Source: Rhodobacter calidifons (GTDB lineage Bacteria; Pseudomonadota; Alphaproteobacteria; Rhodobacterales; Rhodobacteraceae). From it: a DNA stretch of 33,535 nt. The translations under genes were made by a program, and so were the position numbers. Of the stretch, positions 15,266-22,004 are shown one piece after another (position 1 is the stretch's first letter; each line of letters begins with the position of its first letter). Below the pieces are notes generated by a model. It was not told where the DNA came from and made no database searches. It worked only from the letters and a program-made list of their open reading frames with translations. The stretch is taken from contig NZ_JAANHS010000021.1 in the NCBI RefSeq assembly GCF_011174775.1, forward strand, positions 1 to 33,535, written 5' to 3'.

Positions 15266-15979
15266 TCATGCATGGCCACCGGTAGCTGGTTTTTGCGCAA
15301 TCCCCATGTAAAGGATGGCGGCCAAAGGCAGGGGGCCGAAGGTCAGGTCGCCCCGCCGATTGATGCCACGCGGGCCAAGGCCAGTAATGGGGCCCGGCAC
15401 CAGCCCTGCACCTTGCAGCGCCACGCGCAATTCAGCCGGTTTGATGAACATCGCCGGGTCATGCGTGCCGCGCGGCAAAAGGCGCAACACATCCTCTGCG
15501 ATGGTGATGGTGGCCAGCCGGGCAAGGGGGTTGCGGTTAATCGTGTCGAACAGGAACAACCCGCCGGGGCGCAGGGTGCGTGCTACCTCAGACAAAACCT
15601 TGTTCAGGTCGGCCACATGCTCCAGCACATCGACGCACACCACAGCGTCAAAACTCGCGTCGTCATAGGGCAGGGCCTCACCCCCCCCCACATCGTAGCC
15701 GATGCTCAGTTTGCCTTCGCGGGCATGGTCGCGGGCGGCGTCGATCGCCTCGGCGGCGGGGTCGATGCCGGTGACGTCAGCGCCCCGTCGCGCAAGCGCC
15801 TCGGCCATGAAGCCCCCGGCGCAACCAAGGTCGAGAACGGTTTTGCCCGCCCAGTCGATCTGGCGGTCGAACCAGGCCAGCCGCCCAGGGACAAGGTTCT
15901 TCAGCGTGCGGACCCAGCGGATGTCATCGGACCACCAGCGGTCGGCCACCTTGTCGTAGATCGTCAGGTCATTGCGCAT
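15266..15979 (-). CDS. UbiG-like SAM-dependent methyltransferase
   Basis: A 237-aa class I methyltransferase. Motif I VLDLGCAGGFMAE is at 48-60, the acidic ribose-binding step at VTGIDPA, and CVDVLEHV is motif IV. The start YDKVADRWW resembles UbiG, the O-methyltransferase of ubiquinone synthesis, but the following WWSDDIRWVRTLKNLVPGRL differs from the usual GxxxxLHxxNPxRL block. It may be a paralogue acting on another quinone- or isoprenoid-like phenol. The ATG at 15979 has AAGGA eight bases upstream and overlaps the upstream gene by 11 bases. It converges on the crt operon. Confidence 0.75.
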   Translation of the reverse strand: MRNDLTIYDKVADRWWSDDIRWVRTLKNLVPGRLAWFDRQIDWAGKTVLDLGCAGGFMAEALARRGADVTGIDPAAEAIDAARDHAREGKLSIGYDVGGGEALPYDDASFDAVVCVDVLEHVADLNKVLSEVARTLRPGGLFLFDTINRNPLARLATITIAEDVLRLLPRGTHDPAMFIKPAELRVALQGAGLVPGPITGLGPRGINRRGDLTFGPLPLAAILYMGIAQKPATGGHA

Positions 15980-16784
15980 TGGGGCGGTCCTTGGGCAAGC
16001 GGGGCAGGGCATAAGGCACGTCAGCGCGATACCGCGCGAAGCGGTCACCGTAGCGCTGGGCAAAGCGGCGTTCCTTCAGGCGTGGGGCAAGCAGGCAATA
16101 GGCGGTGAAGCTGATCGCCAGCATCAGCTGGTCTGGCGTCCAGACCGGCACGGTCCACAGTGTCAGGGCAAAGGCCACATAGATCGGCTGGCGGATCAGG
16201 CGGAACAGCCCCTGCGTTGGCATATCGGGAAATACTGGCCGAATGCGCGCCATGAGCGACATCCACCCCAATGCACCGGACTGAACCTCGGCTCCGGCGT
16301 CGAAGCTGGCTTTCAACAGGATCAGCCAGCTTGCGCCATAGGCCGCCGTGACCACCCAGAACACCGCCCCATCCGCCTGCCACCAGACGATGCCCGACGG
16401 CGTCCATAGTGCGAATAGCGCCAGAAGCTGGGCCGAAGCGATGATGGCATAGGTGGTTGTGGCCAGCGTCTGGCCATGCCGTCCGGGGACCAGCCGGGCC
16501 AGCAAGCGCCCGCCGGGGCCGGTCAAAAGCAGTGAATGGGCCAACGGAAACTGCACGATCAGGGCGGCATTGGCCAGCGCCGCCCATGGCCAGGGCACGG
16601 CGCCGAGACTTTCGCTCAGGCCAAAGAACATCGCTACAATCATTGCCAGCACGCCCGCGGCAAACAGCGTGTGGCAGAGCGCCCCAAGGCCGAGCGCGAG
16701 AGCGATCCGCCCGGCACCGCTAGGCGGGCGCAGGGCGGCGCGGATCAAGGTTACCAGCCGAGCGACGCGGGGATCTGTCAACAT
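15969..16784 (-). CDS. Membrane methyltransferase-like protein (NnrU/MddA/ICMT group)
   Basis: A 271-aa protein with about six hydrophobic segments. The C-terminal part GLFRLIRQPIYVAF...TPDQLMLA...APRLKERRFAQRYGDRFARYRADVP follows the pattern of integral membrane methyltransferases (isoprenylcysteine carboxyl methyltransferase, phospholipid methyltransferases, methanethiol methylase MddA and NnrU). Those use SAM at the membrane face through the RQP-Y and EERF-like motifs. The substrate cannot be read; pairing with a UbiG-like enzyme suggests a lipid or quinone. The start at 16784 overlaps the upstream small gene by seven bases. Confidence 0.65.
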   Translation of the reverse strand: MLTDPRVARLVTLIRAALRPPSGAGRIALALGLGALCHTLFAAGVLAMIVAMFFGLSESLGAVPWPWAALANAALIVQFPLAHSLLLTGPGGRLLARLVPGRHGQTLATTTYAIIASAQLLALFALWTPSGIVWWQADGAVFWVVTAAYGASWLILLKASFDAGAEVQSGALGWMSLMARIRPVFPDMPTQGLFRLIRQPIYVAFALTLWTVPVWTPDQLMLAISFTAYCLLAPRLKERRFAQRYGDRFARYRADVPYALPRLPKDRPNAQ

Positions 16785-16969
16785 CGTCGGCCCCGCGCCA
16801 GAATGTCGTCGGCGATAGCGGTGCCGCTGTCCCACGTGGCCTCGACCCGTGCGCCAAAGCACCAGCCGCCGACACGAAACAAGGCTGCGTCTGCGCTACG
16901 CAGGAAGGGCAGGCCAAGCGCCGGTGTCACACGTGCATCACGCCGGAGGAGGGCGACGGCCTGCGTCAC
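16778..16969 (-). CDS. Small hypothetical protein in methyltransferase operon
   Basis: A 63-aa protein of unknown function. The start is GTG at 16969, overlapping the stop of the DCC-family gene (GTGA), and its own end overlaps the next gene's start. That coupling on both sides is the main support for it being real. The sequence (LPFLRSADAALFRVGGWCFGARVEATWDSG) is globular-looking and contains two Cys, but no domain is recognised. Confidence 0.55.
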   Translation of the reverse strand: MTQAVALLRRDARVTPALGLPFLRSADAALFRVGGWCFGARVEATWDSGTAIADDILARGRRC

Positions 16970-17370
16970 GTCTTCGTTCGTGACAGGGAACGGTTCGACT
17001 TTTTGCGCAGTCGAAGCCGATGCCAGCGGTAGATTGCAAGGGCGAGGACAAAATCATAGGCCGCACAGGCGACCTGTCTGATCCCCGGCAAGCCTACGAC
17101 CCTAGCCAGCCAGCGATACTTTGGCATTTGTGCCCACAGCACCAGAAACGCCGGAATCCCCGATGTCAGCGAGCCCTCATGCAGCACGTAAAGGCGCCGA
17201 GCGGCAGTATCAGCATCCAACCCCCATTGATCCCTTGCGTCGGTGTTCAGATCGTCGAACCGGATCGGCAGGTCGTTTGCAACTGCATATCGCGCATAGT
17301 TCTGTATCTCAAAGTTACAGATCGGACAGGTGGCGTTGAAGAGAACCGAGGTTTTGGGGCTGTTTTCCAT
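16966..17370 (-). CDS. DCC-family (DUF393) thiol-disulfide oxidoreductase
   Basis: A 134-aa thioredoxin-fold protein of the DCC1-like family. The signature near the start is VLFNATCPICNFEI (Cys15 and Cys18), the CxxC of this group, followed by the RFDDLN strand and a LYVLHEG-SLTSGIPAFL block with the conserved Gly. A Leu-rich C-terminal half (LARVVGLPG, VLALAIYRWHRLR) is typical. The start at 17370 puts the CxxC at the family-typical distance, but neither it nor the upstream ATG at 17421 has a clear ribosome binding site. It is the first gene of the four-gene minus-strand operon. Confidence 0.75.
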   Translation of the reverse strand: MENSPKTSVLFNATCPICNFEIQNYARYAVANDLPIRFDDLNTDARDQWGLDADTAARRLYVLHEGSLTSGIPAFLVLWAQMPKYRWLARVVGLPGIRQVACAAYDFVLALAIYRWHRLRLRKKSNRSLSRTKT

Positions 17371-17754
17371 GTAGGAGAAATAGAACAACGGAGCGTGAAA
17401 TCCATCATTCACCGTTGTCATCTTTCAACGCTGGAGAAAGATTGGTTTGGCGTTCTCTGGGCGATCTGACTTCTGTTTGACCACACAGGCCGGCTCGTGG
17501 ACGGAACTATCGGTGGTTGGGATGTGCTGATCTTCAGCAGGTTTTCCAATCCAAGGCGCGCATGTCCCTCGCCGTGGTGTCGATTGACAACCCTGCCCCT
17601 CTTGACGCATGTCTACATCATCGCAGAGTTGCGCCCGGAGAGAAATCTCGCGGGCGCTTTTTAGTTTGTGGCGTTGGGACGGCGCGCAGCAGGCCAGCCA
17701 GGAAGAGCTGCTGTCCTTTGGTTGAAGCGGCGCTGATCCTGACAACGGCTACCC
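17371..17754. other. Host/prophage boundary region
   Basis: No supported gene is seen in these bases; frames on both strands look like chance. The stretch contains an orphan terminator-like hairpin (17631-17664) and TTGACA/TTGACG hexamers at about 17584 and 17602. Base composition rises sharply in GC on its right side, so the prophage edge is probably close by. No integrase, tRNA or attachment repeat could be identified. Confidence 0.35.
17631..17664 (+). terminator. Orphan rho-independent terminator
   Basis: GCGCCCG (17631-17637) pairs with CGGGCGC (17651-17657), with inner GAGA/TCTC, then TTTTTAG. It is oriented for plus-strand transcription, yet no plus-strand protein gene ends just before it. 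It could end a small RNA. Confidence 0.7.
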
Positions 17755-18432
17755 TCAAATCTCCCGCGCGAACCAGCGGATGCGGCCGATGATGCGGATC
17801 TCTTCGGCTGTGCGTTCATACTCGGGATAGAGCTTGTTGTCCGAAATCACCCGCACGGCGGGCGGGTCGCTGTTCGGGATATGCTCGAGCCGCTTGGCGA
17901 CCAGCCCCATCCCATCGTCGAGCACGAAGATGCCGGGTGGGTTGGGCAGCTGGCGCGTTATGTCGACCAGCACCGCGTCGCCGCCAAGCAGGGTCGGTGC
18001 CATGCTGTCGCCTTCGACGTGCATGATCCTGAGCTGCGCGGGGCTGGCTTTCAGCTTGTGGCGGATCCACGACTGGCGGAAGTGGTAGGCGCGGCCGGGC
18101 GTATCGCCATCCTCGGTCACCACCGCGCCGCCCCCCATGGCGGGGCGAGGCGCGGCATGGGCAATCGCCACGAAGGCATCGTCGGGGTTTTCGACGAAGG
18201 GGGAGGGGCCTTCGACCTCGCCGATACCGTGGATCAGCCAGTCGCGATCCACCTTCAGCACCCGGGCAATATCAGCAAGCCGGTCGATGCCGGGGCGCGA
18301 GGATCGCCCGCGCAGGATGTCATAGACGAAGGAGCGGTTGACCCCTGCCATTTCTGCGACATGGGCCGGTGCCAGGCCAAGCTGATCTGAGCGGGCCCGC
18401 AGACGGTCGGCCAAGGTGTGGTTCTCTCTCAT
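17755..18432 (-). CDS. Phage repressor, XRE HTH plus S24 peptidase domain
   Basis: A 225-aa CI/LexA-like repressor. The N-terminal helix-turn-helix (LADRLRARSDQLGLAPAHVAEMAGVNRSFVYDILRG, residues 7-42) binds operators. The C-terminal S24 domain carries Ser143 in HVEGDSMAPTL and Lys180 in GLVAKRLE, the dyad for RecA-stimulated self-cleavage after DNA damage. It should keep the prophage silent and be inactivated in the SOS response. The start at 18432 has GGGGAC upstream. It is transcribed away from the early genes, across a region with 10-bp tandem repeats likely to be its operator. Confidence 0.93.
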   Translation of the reverse strand: MRENHTLADRLRARSDQLGLAPAHVAEMAGVNRSFVYDILRGRSSRPGIDRLADIARVLKVDRDWLIHGIGEVEGPSPFVENPDDAFVAIAHAAPRPAMGGGAVVTEDGDTPGRAYHFRQSWIRHKLKASPAQLRIMHVEGDSMAPTLLGGDAVLVDITRQLPNPPGIFVLDDGMGLVAKRLEHIPNSDPPAVRVISDNKLYPEYERTAEEIRIIGRIRWFAREI

Positions 18433-18451
18433 GTTGTCCCCAGCGCCATGT

Positions 18452-18486
18452 GGATAAGATAGGATAAGACAGGATTGAGTTGGGAT
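18452..18486. promoter_or_regulatory. Tandem 10-bp repeats, likely repressor operator
   Basis: GGATAAGATA (18452), GGATAAGACA (18462), GGATTGAGTT (18472) and GGGATCG (18482) follow each other at exactly 10-base steps between the divergent repressor and early gene. One repeat per DNA turn puts all copies on the same face, as expected for cooperative binding. On the minus strand TATCTT or TATCCT within the repeats could serve as -10 elements. Confidence 0.55.
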
Positions 18487-18540
18487 CGTCAAGCGGCTAG
18501 AACAAAAGCCAAACACTTTGCATCGGAATCGGGGGCCAGG

Positions 18541-19224
18541 ATGGAGATCGAGAAGGCATATTTCACCCTGGCGGAGGTGCTTGACCGCTGGTCATTGCCC
18601 GAGGCCGACGTCGCCTATCTGGCCGAGAATGACCAGCTGCGACTGTCGATCCGGATCCTCAACCTGCCGATCGAGTTCGGTGATTTCGAGGAAACGGACG
18701 ACGGCAGATGCTACTCGATCCCCTGTGAACGGTCCTCGTTCAACGGGCTTCTCGATCTGCATGTCCAGGATGTCTTCCAGCTTTTCCGTATCGGCGAGGT
18801 CAGCGTTACCCGGTTCCGGACCGCAAAGGCGGACTACGCCTGCTTCTACGGATCGCGCGAAAGCCTGACAATCCGCAAGCCAGATTTGATGCTAAGGCGC
18901 GAAGAACGCGACCGTTTCGAGGCGGCGACAGGCTTCGGCGGTGCCTCGGGCATGAAGCTAGCGGGCGGATTTCACGCCTCTGCCGACTATCAGAATGTCC
19001 GCTGCCATGGCCGGGAGTTCCGGCTGGGTCCGATCCAGGCACAGGTCGTGCGGATCCTGCATGCGGCGGCCAAGCAGGGCGATCCGTGGCAGAGCGGCAA
19101 GGCGGTGCTTTCGCAGGCGGGGTCGCGCAGCCTCAAGATGGCCGACGTCTTCAAGTCCAAGAAGGACTGGCCGCTGCTCATCGAGTCGAACGGCCGTGGG
19201 GCCTATCGCCTCGCGGGCCTCTGA
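18541..19224 (+). CDS. Phage early protein of unknown function, possible C-terminal winged helix
   Basis: A 227-aa protein not assigned to a family. Residues 1-130 form an acidic, mixed alpha/beta region (KAYFTLAEVLDRWSLPEADVAYLAENDQ at the start resembles a small HTH). The last 60 residues (REFRLGPIQAQVVRILHAAAKQGDPW...ADVFKSKKDWPLLI...GRGAYRL) look like a winged-helix domain with a beta-hairpin wing. Position opposite the repressor is the cro/early regulator position. The ATG at 18541 is the family-plausible start, with a weak AGG before it; an in-frame start at 18475 would run into the operator repeats. A DNA-binding regulator is the best guess. Confidence 0.6.
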   Translation: MEIEKAYFTLAEVLDRWSLPEADVAYLAENDQLRLSIRILNLPIEFGDFEETDDGRCYSIPCERSSFNGLLDLHVQDVFQLFRIGEVSVTRFRTAKADYACFYGSRESLTIRKPDLMLRREERDRFEAATGFGGASGMKLAGGFHASADYQNVRCHGREFRLGPIQAQVVRILHAAAKQGDPWQSGKAVLSQAGSRSLKMADVFKSKKDWPLLIESNGRGAYRLAGL

Positions 19225-19262
19225 GTCGGACCCTCCGCGCGTCCCAGTTTGCTCCCCGCTGT

Positions 19263-19378
19263 GGGATGCACCGGGGGATGGAGGGGGATGGCGATCCCAC
19301 CGTCATACGTTTCATCCCATGATTGAAACGGTCCGGCTGATCCCCCGCCATATCCCACTCTGATCCCGACGACATCCC
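19263..19378. repeat. Phased array of nine GGGAT motifs
   Basis: GGGAT starts at 19263, 19275 and 19285 on the plus strand. Its complement ATCCC starts at 19294, 19314, 19340, 19352, 19363 and 19374. Many steps are 10-12 bases. Three direct copies followed by six inverted copies in 116 bases is far above chance. It may be a second operator or a replication-origin iteron set; the core resembles the repeats at 18452-18486. Confidence 0.55.
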
Positions 19379-19426
19379 CGCATCGCGCCGTGCATCTTCC
19401 TCCCAACGACACACCGGGAGAGGACG

Positions 19427-19630
19427 ATGCAGACCAGAACCTGCCTGAACCAGACCGAACTTGCCGCGCGCTGGAGCATTTCGGCGCGCACCCTTGAACG
19501 CTGGCGCTGGACCGGCGAGGGCCCGGCCTTCCTGAAGATCGGGGGCCGTGTGGTCTATCGGCTCGAGGATGTGCTGGCCTATGACCAGGCCCGCCAGCGG
19601 CGCAGCACTGCGGATCGGGGCGCGGCATGA
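19427..19630 (+). CDS. Small HTH protein, excisionase/MerR-like
   Basis: A 67-aa DNA-binding protein with a single winged helix-turn-helix: NQTELAARWSISARTLERWRWTGEGPAFLKIGG at residues 8-40 and VVYRLEDVLAYD after it. This is the helix_turn_helix_17 pattern seen in phage excisionases and small regulators. GGGAGAGGA just before the ATG is a strong ribosome binding site. It follows the GGGAT array directly, so the array may be its promoter or binding region. ATGA overlap couples it to the next gene. No integrase partner is present in the window. Confidence 0.8.
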   Translation: MQTRTCLNQTELAARWSISARTLERWRWTGEGPAFLKIGGRVVYRLEDVLAYDQARQRRSTADRGAA

Positions 19631-19992
19631 TGGCCCGGCATTCCACCATCCGTGCCACCGGCGTCGTGTCGATCTTCGGCGCAGCCGGACCTGCCCTTGA
19701 TGAGGTCGGGCTTTCGGCCTGGATCGCGCAGGCCGCACCCGGCGAGACGCTGGTCTACCATCGCGGCTTTCTCGCGGTCGATGCGACCTCGGTGATCTCG
19801 AAACTGCCCGCTGAACAGCAGCGCACCCTTCGCCTGGTGGCATCGGCCGCGTTGCGCGCCGCCGAGCAGGGCCTCGTCCACCTCGTCCAGGCCCGGATCG
19901 GCCCCGACCAGTTCGCCTACATCGCCATCGCCCGGACCAGACCGCGCCAGGCCGGTCCCTCCCTTTCGGTGCGCCTCCTCGAGGCCGCCTGA
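19627..19992 (+). CDS. Phage hypothetical protein
   Basis: A 121-aa protein, translationally coupled to the HTH gene by a 4-bp overlap. It has a first half with strands and turns (WIAQAAPGETLVYHRGFLAVD), then a helix (PAEQQRTLRLVASAALRAAEQGLVHLVQARI) and a C-terminal strand FAYIAIARTR. It resembles small proteins of Rhodobacterales prophages in this position, but no function is known to me. No membrane segment or metal-binding motif is seen. Confidence 0.6.
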   Translation: MMARHSTIRATGVVSIFGAAGPALDEVGLSAWIAQAAPGETLVYHRGFLAVDATSVISKLPAEQQRTLRLVASAALRAAEQGLVHLVQARIGPDQFAYIAIARTRPRQAGPSLSVRLLEAA

Positions 19993-20019
19993 CCCCATTC
20001 CCCTATCACGGAGACCCCC

Positions 20020-20508
20020 ATGACGTTCCCGCAGAACACCCCCAGCATCGATCAGCTGATCAACCTGCCCGCTGGCGAGATCGCCCAGCTGCCTGTCGAG
20101 CTTCTCGCTGCCCTGCAGCGCGAGATCGACGCCGCGGCGAAGCAGATGAAGGCCGTCACTGCGCGCTTTTCCACCGCGCTTGAGGTCCGCTATGCCACCC
20201 GCGCCGCCGAGGCCCGCCGCGCCTGCGGCAAGGACAACGGAACCGTGCGCCTGGTCGATGGTGATTTCACCGTGGTCGCGGACCTCCCGAAGCGGGTCGA
20301 GTGGGACCAGGCCAAGCTCGCCGCCATGGTCGAGCGCATCCGCGCCGCGGGCGAGGATCCGGCCGAATACGTCGAGATCAGCTTCAAGGTGCCCGAGCGC
20401 GCCTACTCCGCCTGGCCCGAGGCGATCCGACAGGGCTTCGAGCCCGCCCGCACCGTCAAGACCGGCACGCTGAAGATCGACCTGCTGCCGCAGGAGGATC
20501 GCGCGTGA
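20020..20508 (+). CDS. Phage hypothetical protein before AAA ATPase
   Basis: A 162-aa protein. Residues 20-60 are helical and charged (LLAALQREIDAAAKQMKAVTARFSTALE) and may form a coiled coil. The middle has DFTVVADLPKRVEWDQAKLAAMVERI, and the end PARTVKTGTLKIDLLPQEDRA. Phages with Sak4-like ATPases often have such a gene directly upstream; the function is unknown to me. The end overlaps the ATPase start (GTGA) and encodes its AGGAGG ribosome binding site. Confidence 0.6.
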   Translation: MTFPQNTPSIDQLINLPAGEIAQLPVELLAALQREIDAAAKQMKAVTARFSTALEVRYATRAAEARRACGKDNGTVRLVDGDFTVVADLPKRVEWDQAKLAAMVERIRAAGEDPAEYVEISFKVPERAYSAWPEAIRQGFEPARTVKTGTLKIDLLPQEDRA

Positions 20509-21374
20509 GCCTGCCCATCATCACCGCCGACCAGCGGCTGGCCGAGCCGCGCGGCATCAAGGGTTGCATCTTTGGAAAGTCCGGCATCGGCAAGACCAGC
20601 CTTCTCTGGACGCTCGACCCCGCCCGTACGCTGTTCATCGACCTCGAGGCGGGCGATCTGGCCATCGAGGGCTGGCCCGACGACAGCATCCGGCCGCGCA
20701 CATGGGCCGAGTGCCGGGATTTTGCGGTCTTCATCGGCGGACCGAACCCGGCCTTGCGCGACGAGCAGCCCTACAGCCCCGCGCATGATGCCGCCATCTG
20801 CCAGAAGTTCGGCGATCCCGCCGCGCTCGATCGCTACGACACGATTTTCGTCGACTCGATCACCGTGGCGGGGCGGCTCTGCTTCCAATGGTGCAAGGGC
20901 CAGCCGGAAGCGGTGTCGGAGAAGACCGGCAAGCCTGACGTCCGCGGCGCCTACGGGCTGCACGGGCGCGAGATGATCGCATGGCTGACCCACCTCCAGC
21001 ACACCCGGGGGCGCAACGTCTGGTTCGTGGGGATCCTCGACGAGAAGTTCGACGACTTCAACCGGCGCATCTTCCAGCCACAGATCGATGGATCGAAGAC
21101 CGGGCTCGAGCTGCCGGGGATCGTCGACGAGGTGATCACCATGGCCGAGTTGAAGGCTGATGGTGGTGATCCCTACCGCGCCTTCGTCTGCCACACCATC
21201 AACCCTTGGGGTTTCCCGGCCAAGGACCGCTCCGGTCGTCTTGGCCCGGTGGAAGAGCCGCATCTTGGCCGCCTGATGGACAAGATCCGCGCCCTCGGCA
21301 CGCCCGCGCCAAGGCGCCTGACCTTCACGCCGCCCGCTGAAGGCGCGGCTGATCACCCCCATCCGCAATCCTGA
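20505..21374 (+). CDS. Phage AAA ATPase (AAA_24, Sak4-like recombination protein)
   Basis: A 289-aa RecA-fold ATPase. Walker A is GKSGIGKTS (residues 24-32), the first acidic strand LFIDLEAGD (43-51) and Walker B DTIFVDSIT (112-120). This is the phage nucleotide-binding family PF13479, related to Sak4 annealases that work with a phage single-strand-binding protein in recombination. The start is GTG at 20505, with a perfect AGGAGG seven bases upstream, overlapping the previous stop. The protein next downstream is a candidate SSB and a helicase follows, so these three form the replication/recombination set. Confidence 0.8.
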   Translation: MSLPIITADQRLAEPRGIKGCIFGKSGIGKTSLLWTLDPARTLFIDLEAGDLAIEGWPDDSIRPRTWAECRDFAVFIGGPNPALRDEQPYSPAHDAAICQKFGDPAALDRYDTIFVDSITVAGRLCFQWCKGQPEAVSEKTGKPDVRGAYGLHGREMIAWLTHLQHTRGRNVWFVGILDEKFDDFNRRIFQPQIDGSKTGLELPGIVDEVITMAELKADGGDPYRAFVCHTINPWGFPAKDRSGRLGPVEEPHLGRLMDKIRALGTPAPRRLTFTPPAEGAADHPHPQS

Positions 21375-21393
21375 CCCGCAAAGGAGACACCCC

Positions 21394-21993
21394 ATGGGTT
21401 CCTGGAACGACTTCAACGACGCCCAGTCCAACACAAACCTCATCCCCAAGGGCACGCTGGCCAAGGTCCGCCTGACCATCCGGCCGGGCGGCTTCGACGA
21501 TCCCTCGCAAGGCTGGACCGGGGGCTATGCCACCCGTGGCTCGACTGGCGCGGTGTACCTGAACGGCGAGTTCACCGTCACCGAGGGCCAGTATGCCCGG
21601 CGCAAGATCTTCACGCTGATCGGGCTCTACAGCCCGAAGGGCCCGGATTGGGCTAACATGGGCCGCAGCATGATCCGCGGCATGTTGAACTCGGCGCGCG
21701 GGATTTCCGACAAGGACCAGTCGCCGCAGGCGCAGTCTGCGCGCCGGATCAACGGGCTCGGGGATCTCGACGGGATCGAGTTCCTGGCTCGGATCGACGT
21801 CGGCACCGATGCGACCGGCGACGACAAGAACGAAATCCGCAGCGCGGTAACGCCGGACCATCGGGATTATGCCCAGAACATGGGGTTGGCGGTGCAACCC
21901 GGCTATCACCCGCCCGCGCAACCCGCGCCGCAGCAGTCGGTCCAGCAGCAGCCCGCGTCGCCGGTGCCCGGTCGTCCCTCTTGGGCGCAGTGA
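21394..21993 (+). CDS. Possible phage single-strand-DNA-binding protein (DUF669-like)
   Basis: A 199-aa protein with a beta-rich first half (NLIPKGTLAKVRLTIRPGGFDD, AVYLNGEFTVTEGQYARRKIF). It resembles the DUF669-type proteins that accompany phage AAA ATPases and helicases and are thought to act like single-strand-binding proteins. The last 50 residues are low-complexity Pro/Gln (QPAPQQSVQQQ), a flexible tail as in SSBs, ending in SWAQ. AAGGAGA before the ATG supports the start. The assignment rests on context as much as on sequence. Confidence 0.5.
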   Translation: MGSWNDFNDAQSNTNLIPKGTLAKVRLTIRPGGFDDPSQGWTGGYATRGSTGAVYLNGEFTVTEGQYARRKIFTLIGLYSPKGPDWANMGRSMIRGMLNSARGISDKDQSPQAQSARRINGLGDLDGIEFLARIDVGTDATGDDKNEIRSAVTPDHRDYAQNMGLAVQPGYHPPAQPAPQQSVQQQPASPVPGRPSWAQ

Positions 21994-22004
21994 GGGCCTG
22001 ATCC

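Noticed and set aside
15266-15979. True ubiG of ubiquinone synthesis
   Set aside because: The conserved block after the WW motif differs and the context is not a ubiquinone operon, so only 'UbiG-like' is claimed.
17425-17745. 106-codon minus-strand frame between the DCC gene and the repressor
   Set aside because: It spans the orphan terminator hairpin, has low-quality composition and no start signal.
20403-21479. 358-codon minus-strand open frame opposite the AAA ATPase
   Set aside because: Antisense to a gene with clear Walker motifs; no motif of its own.
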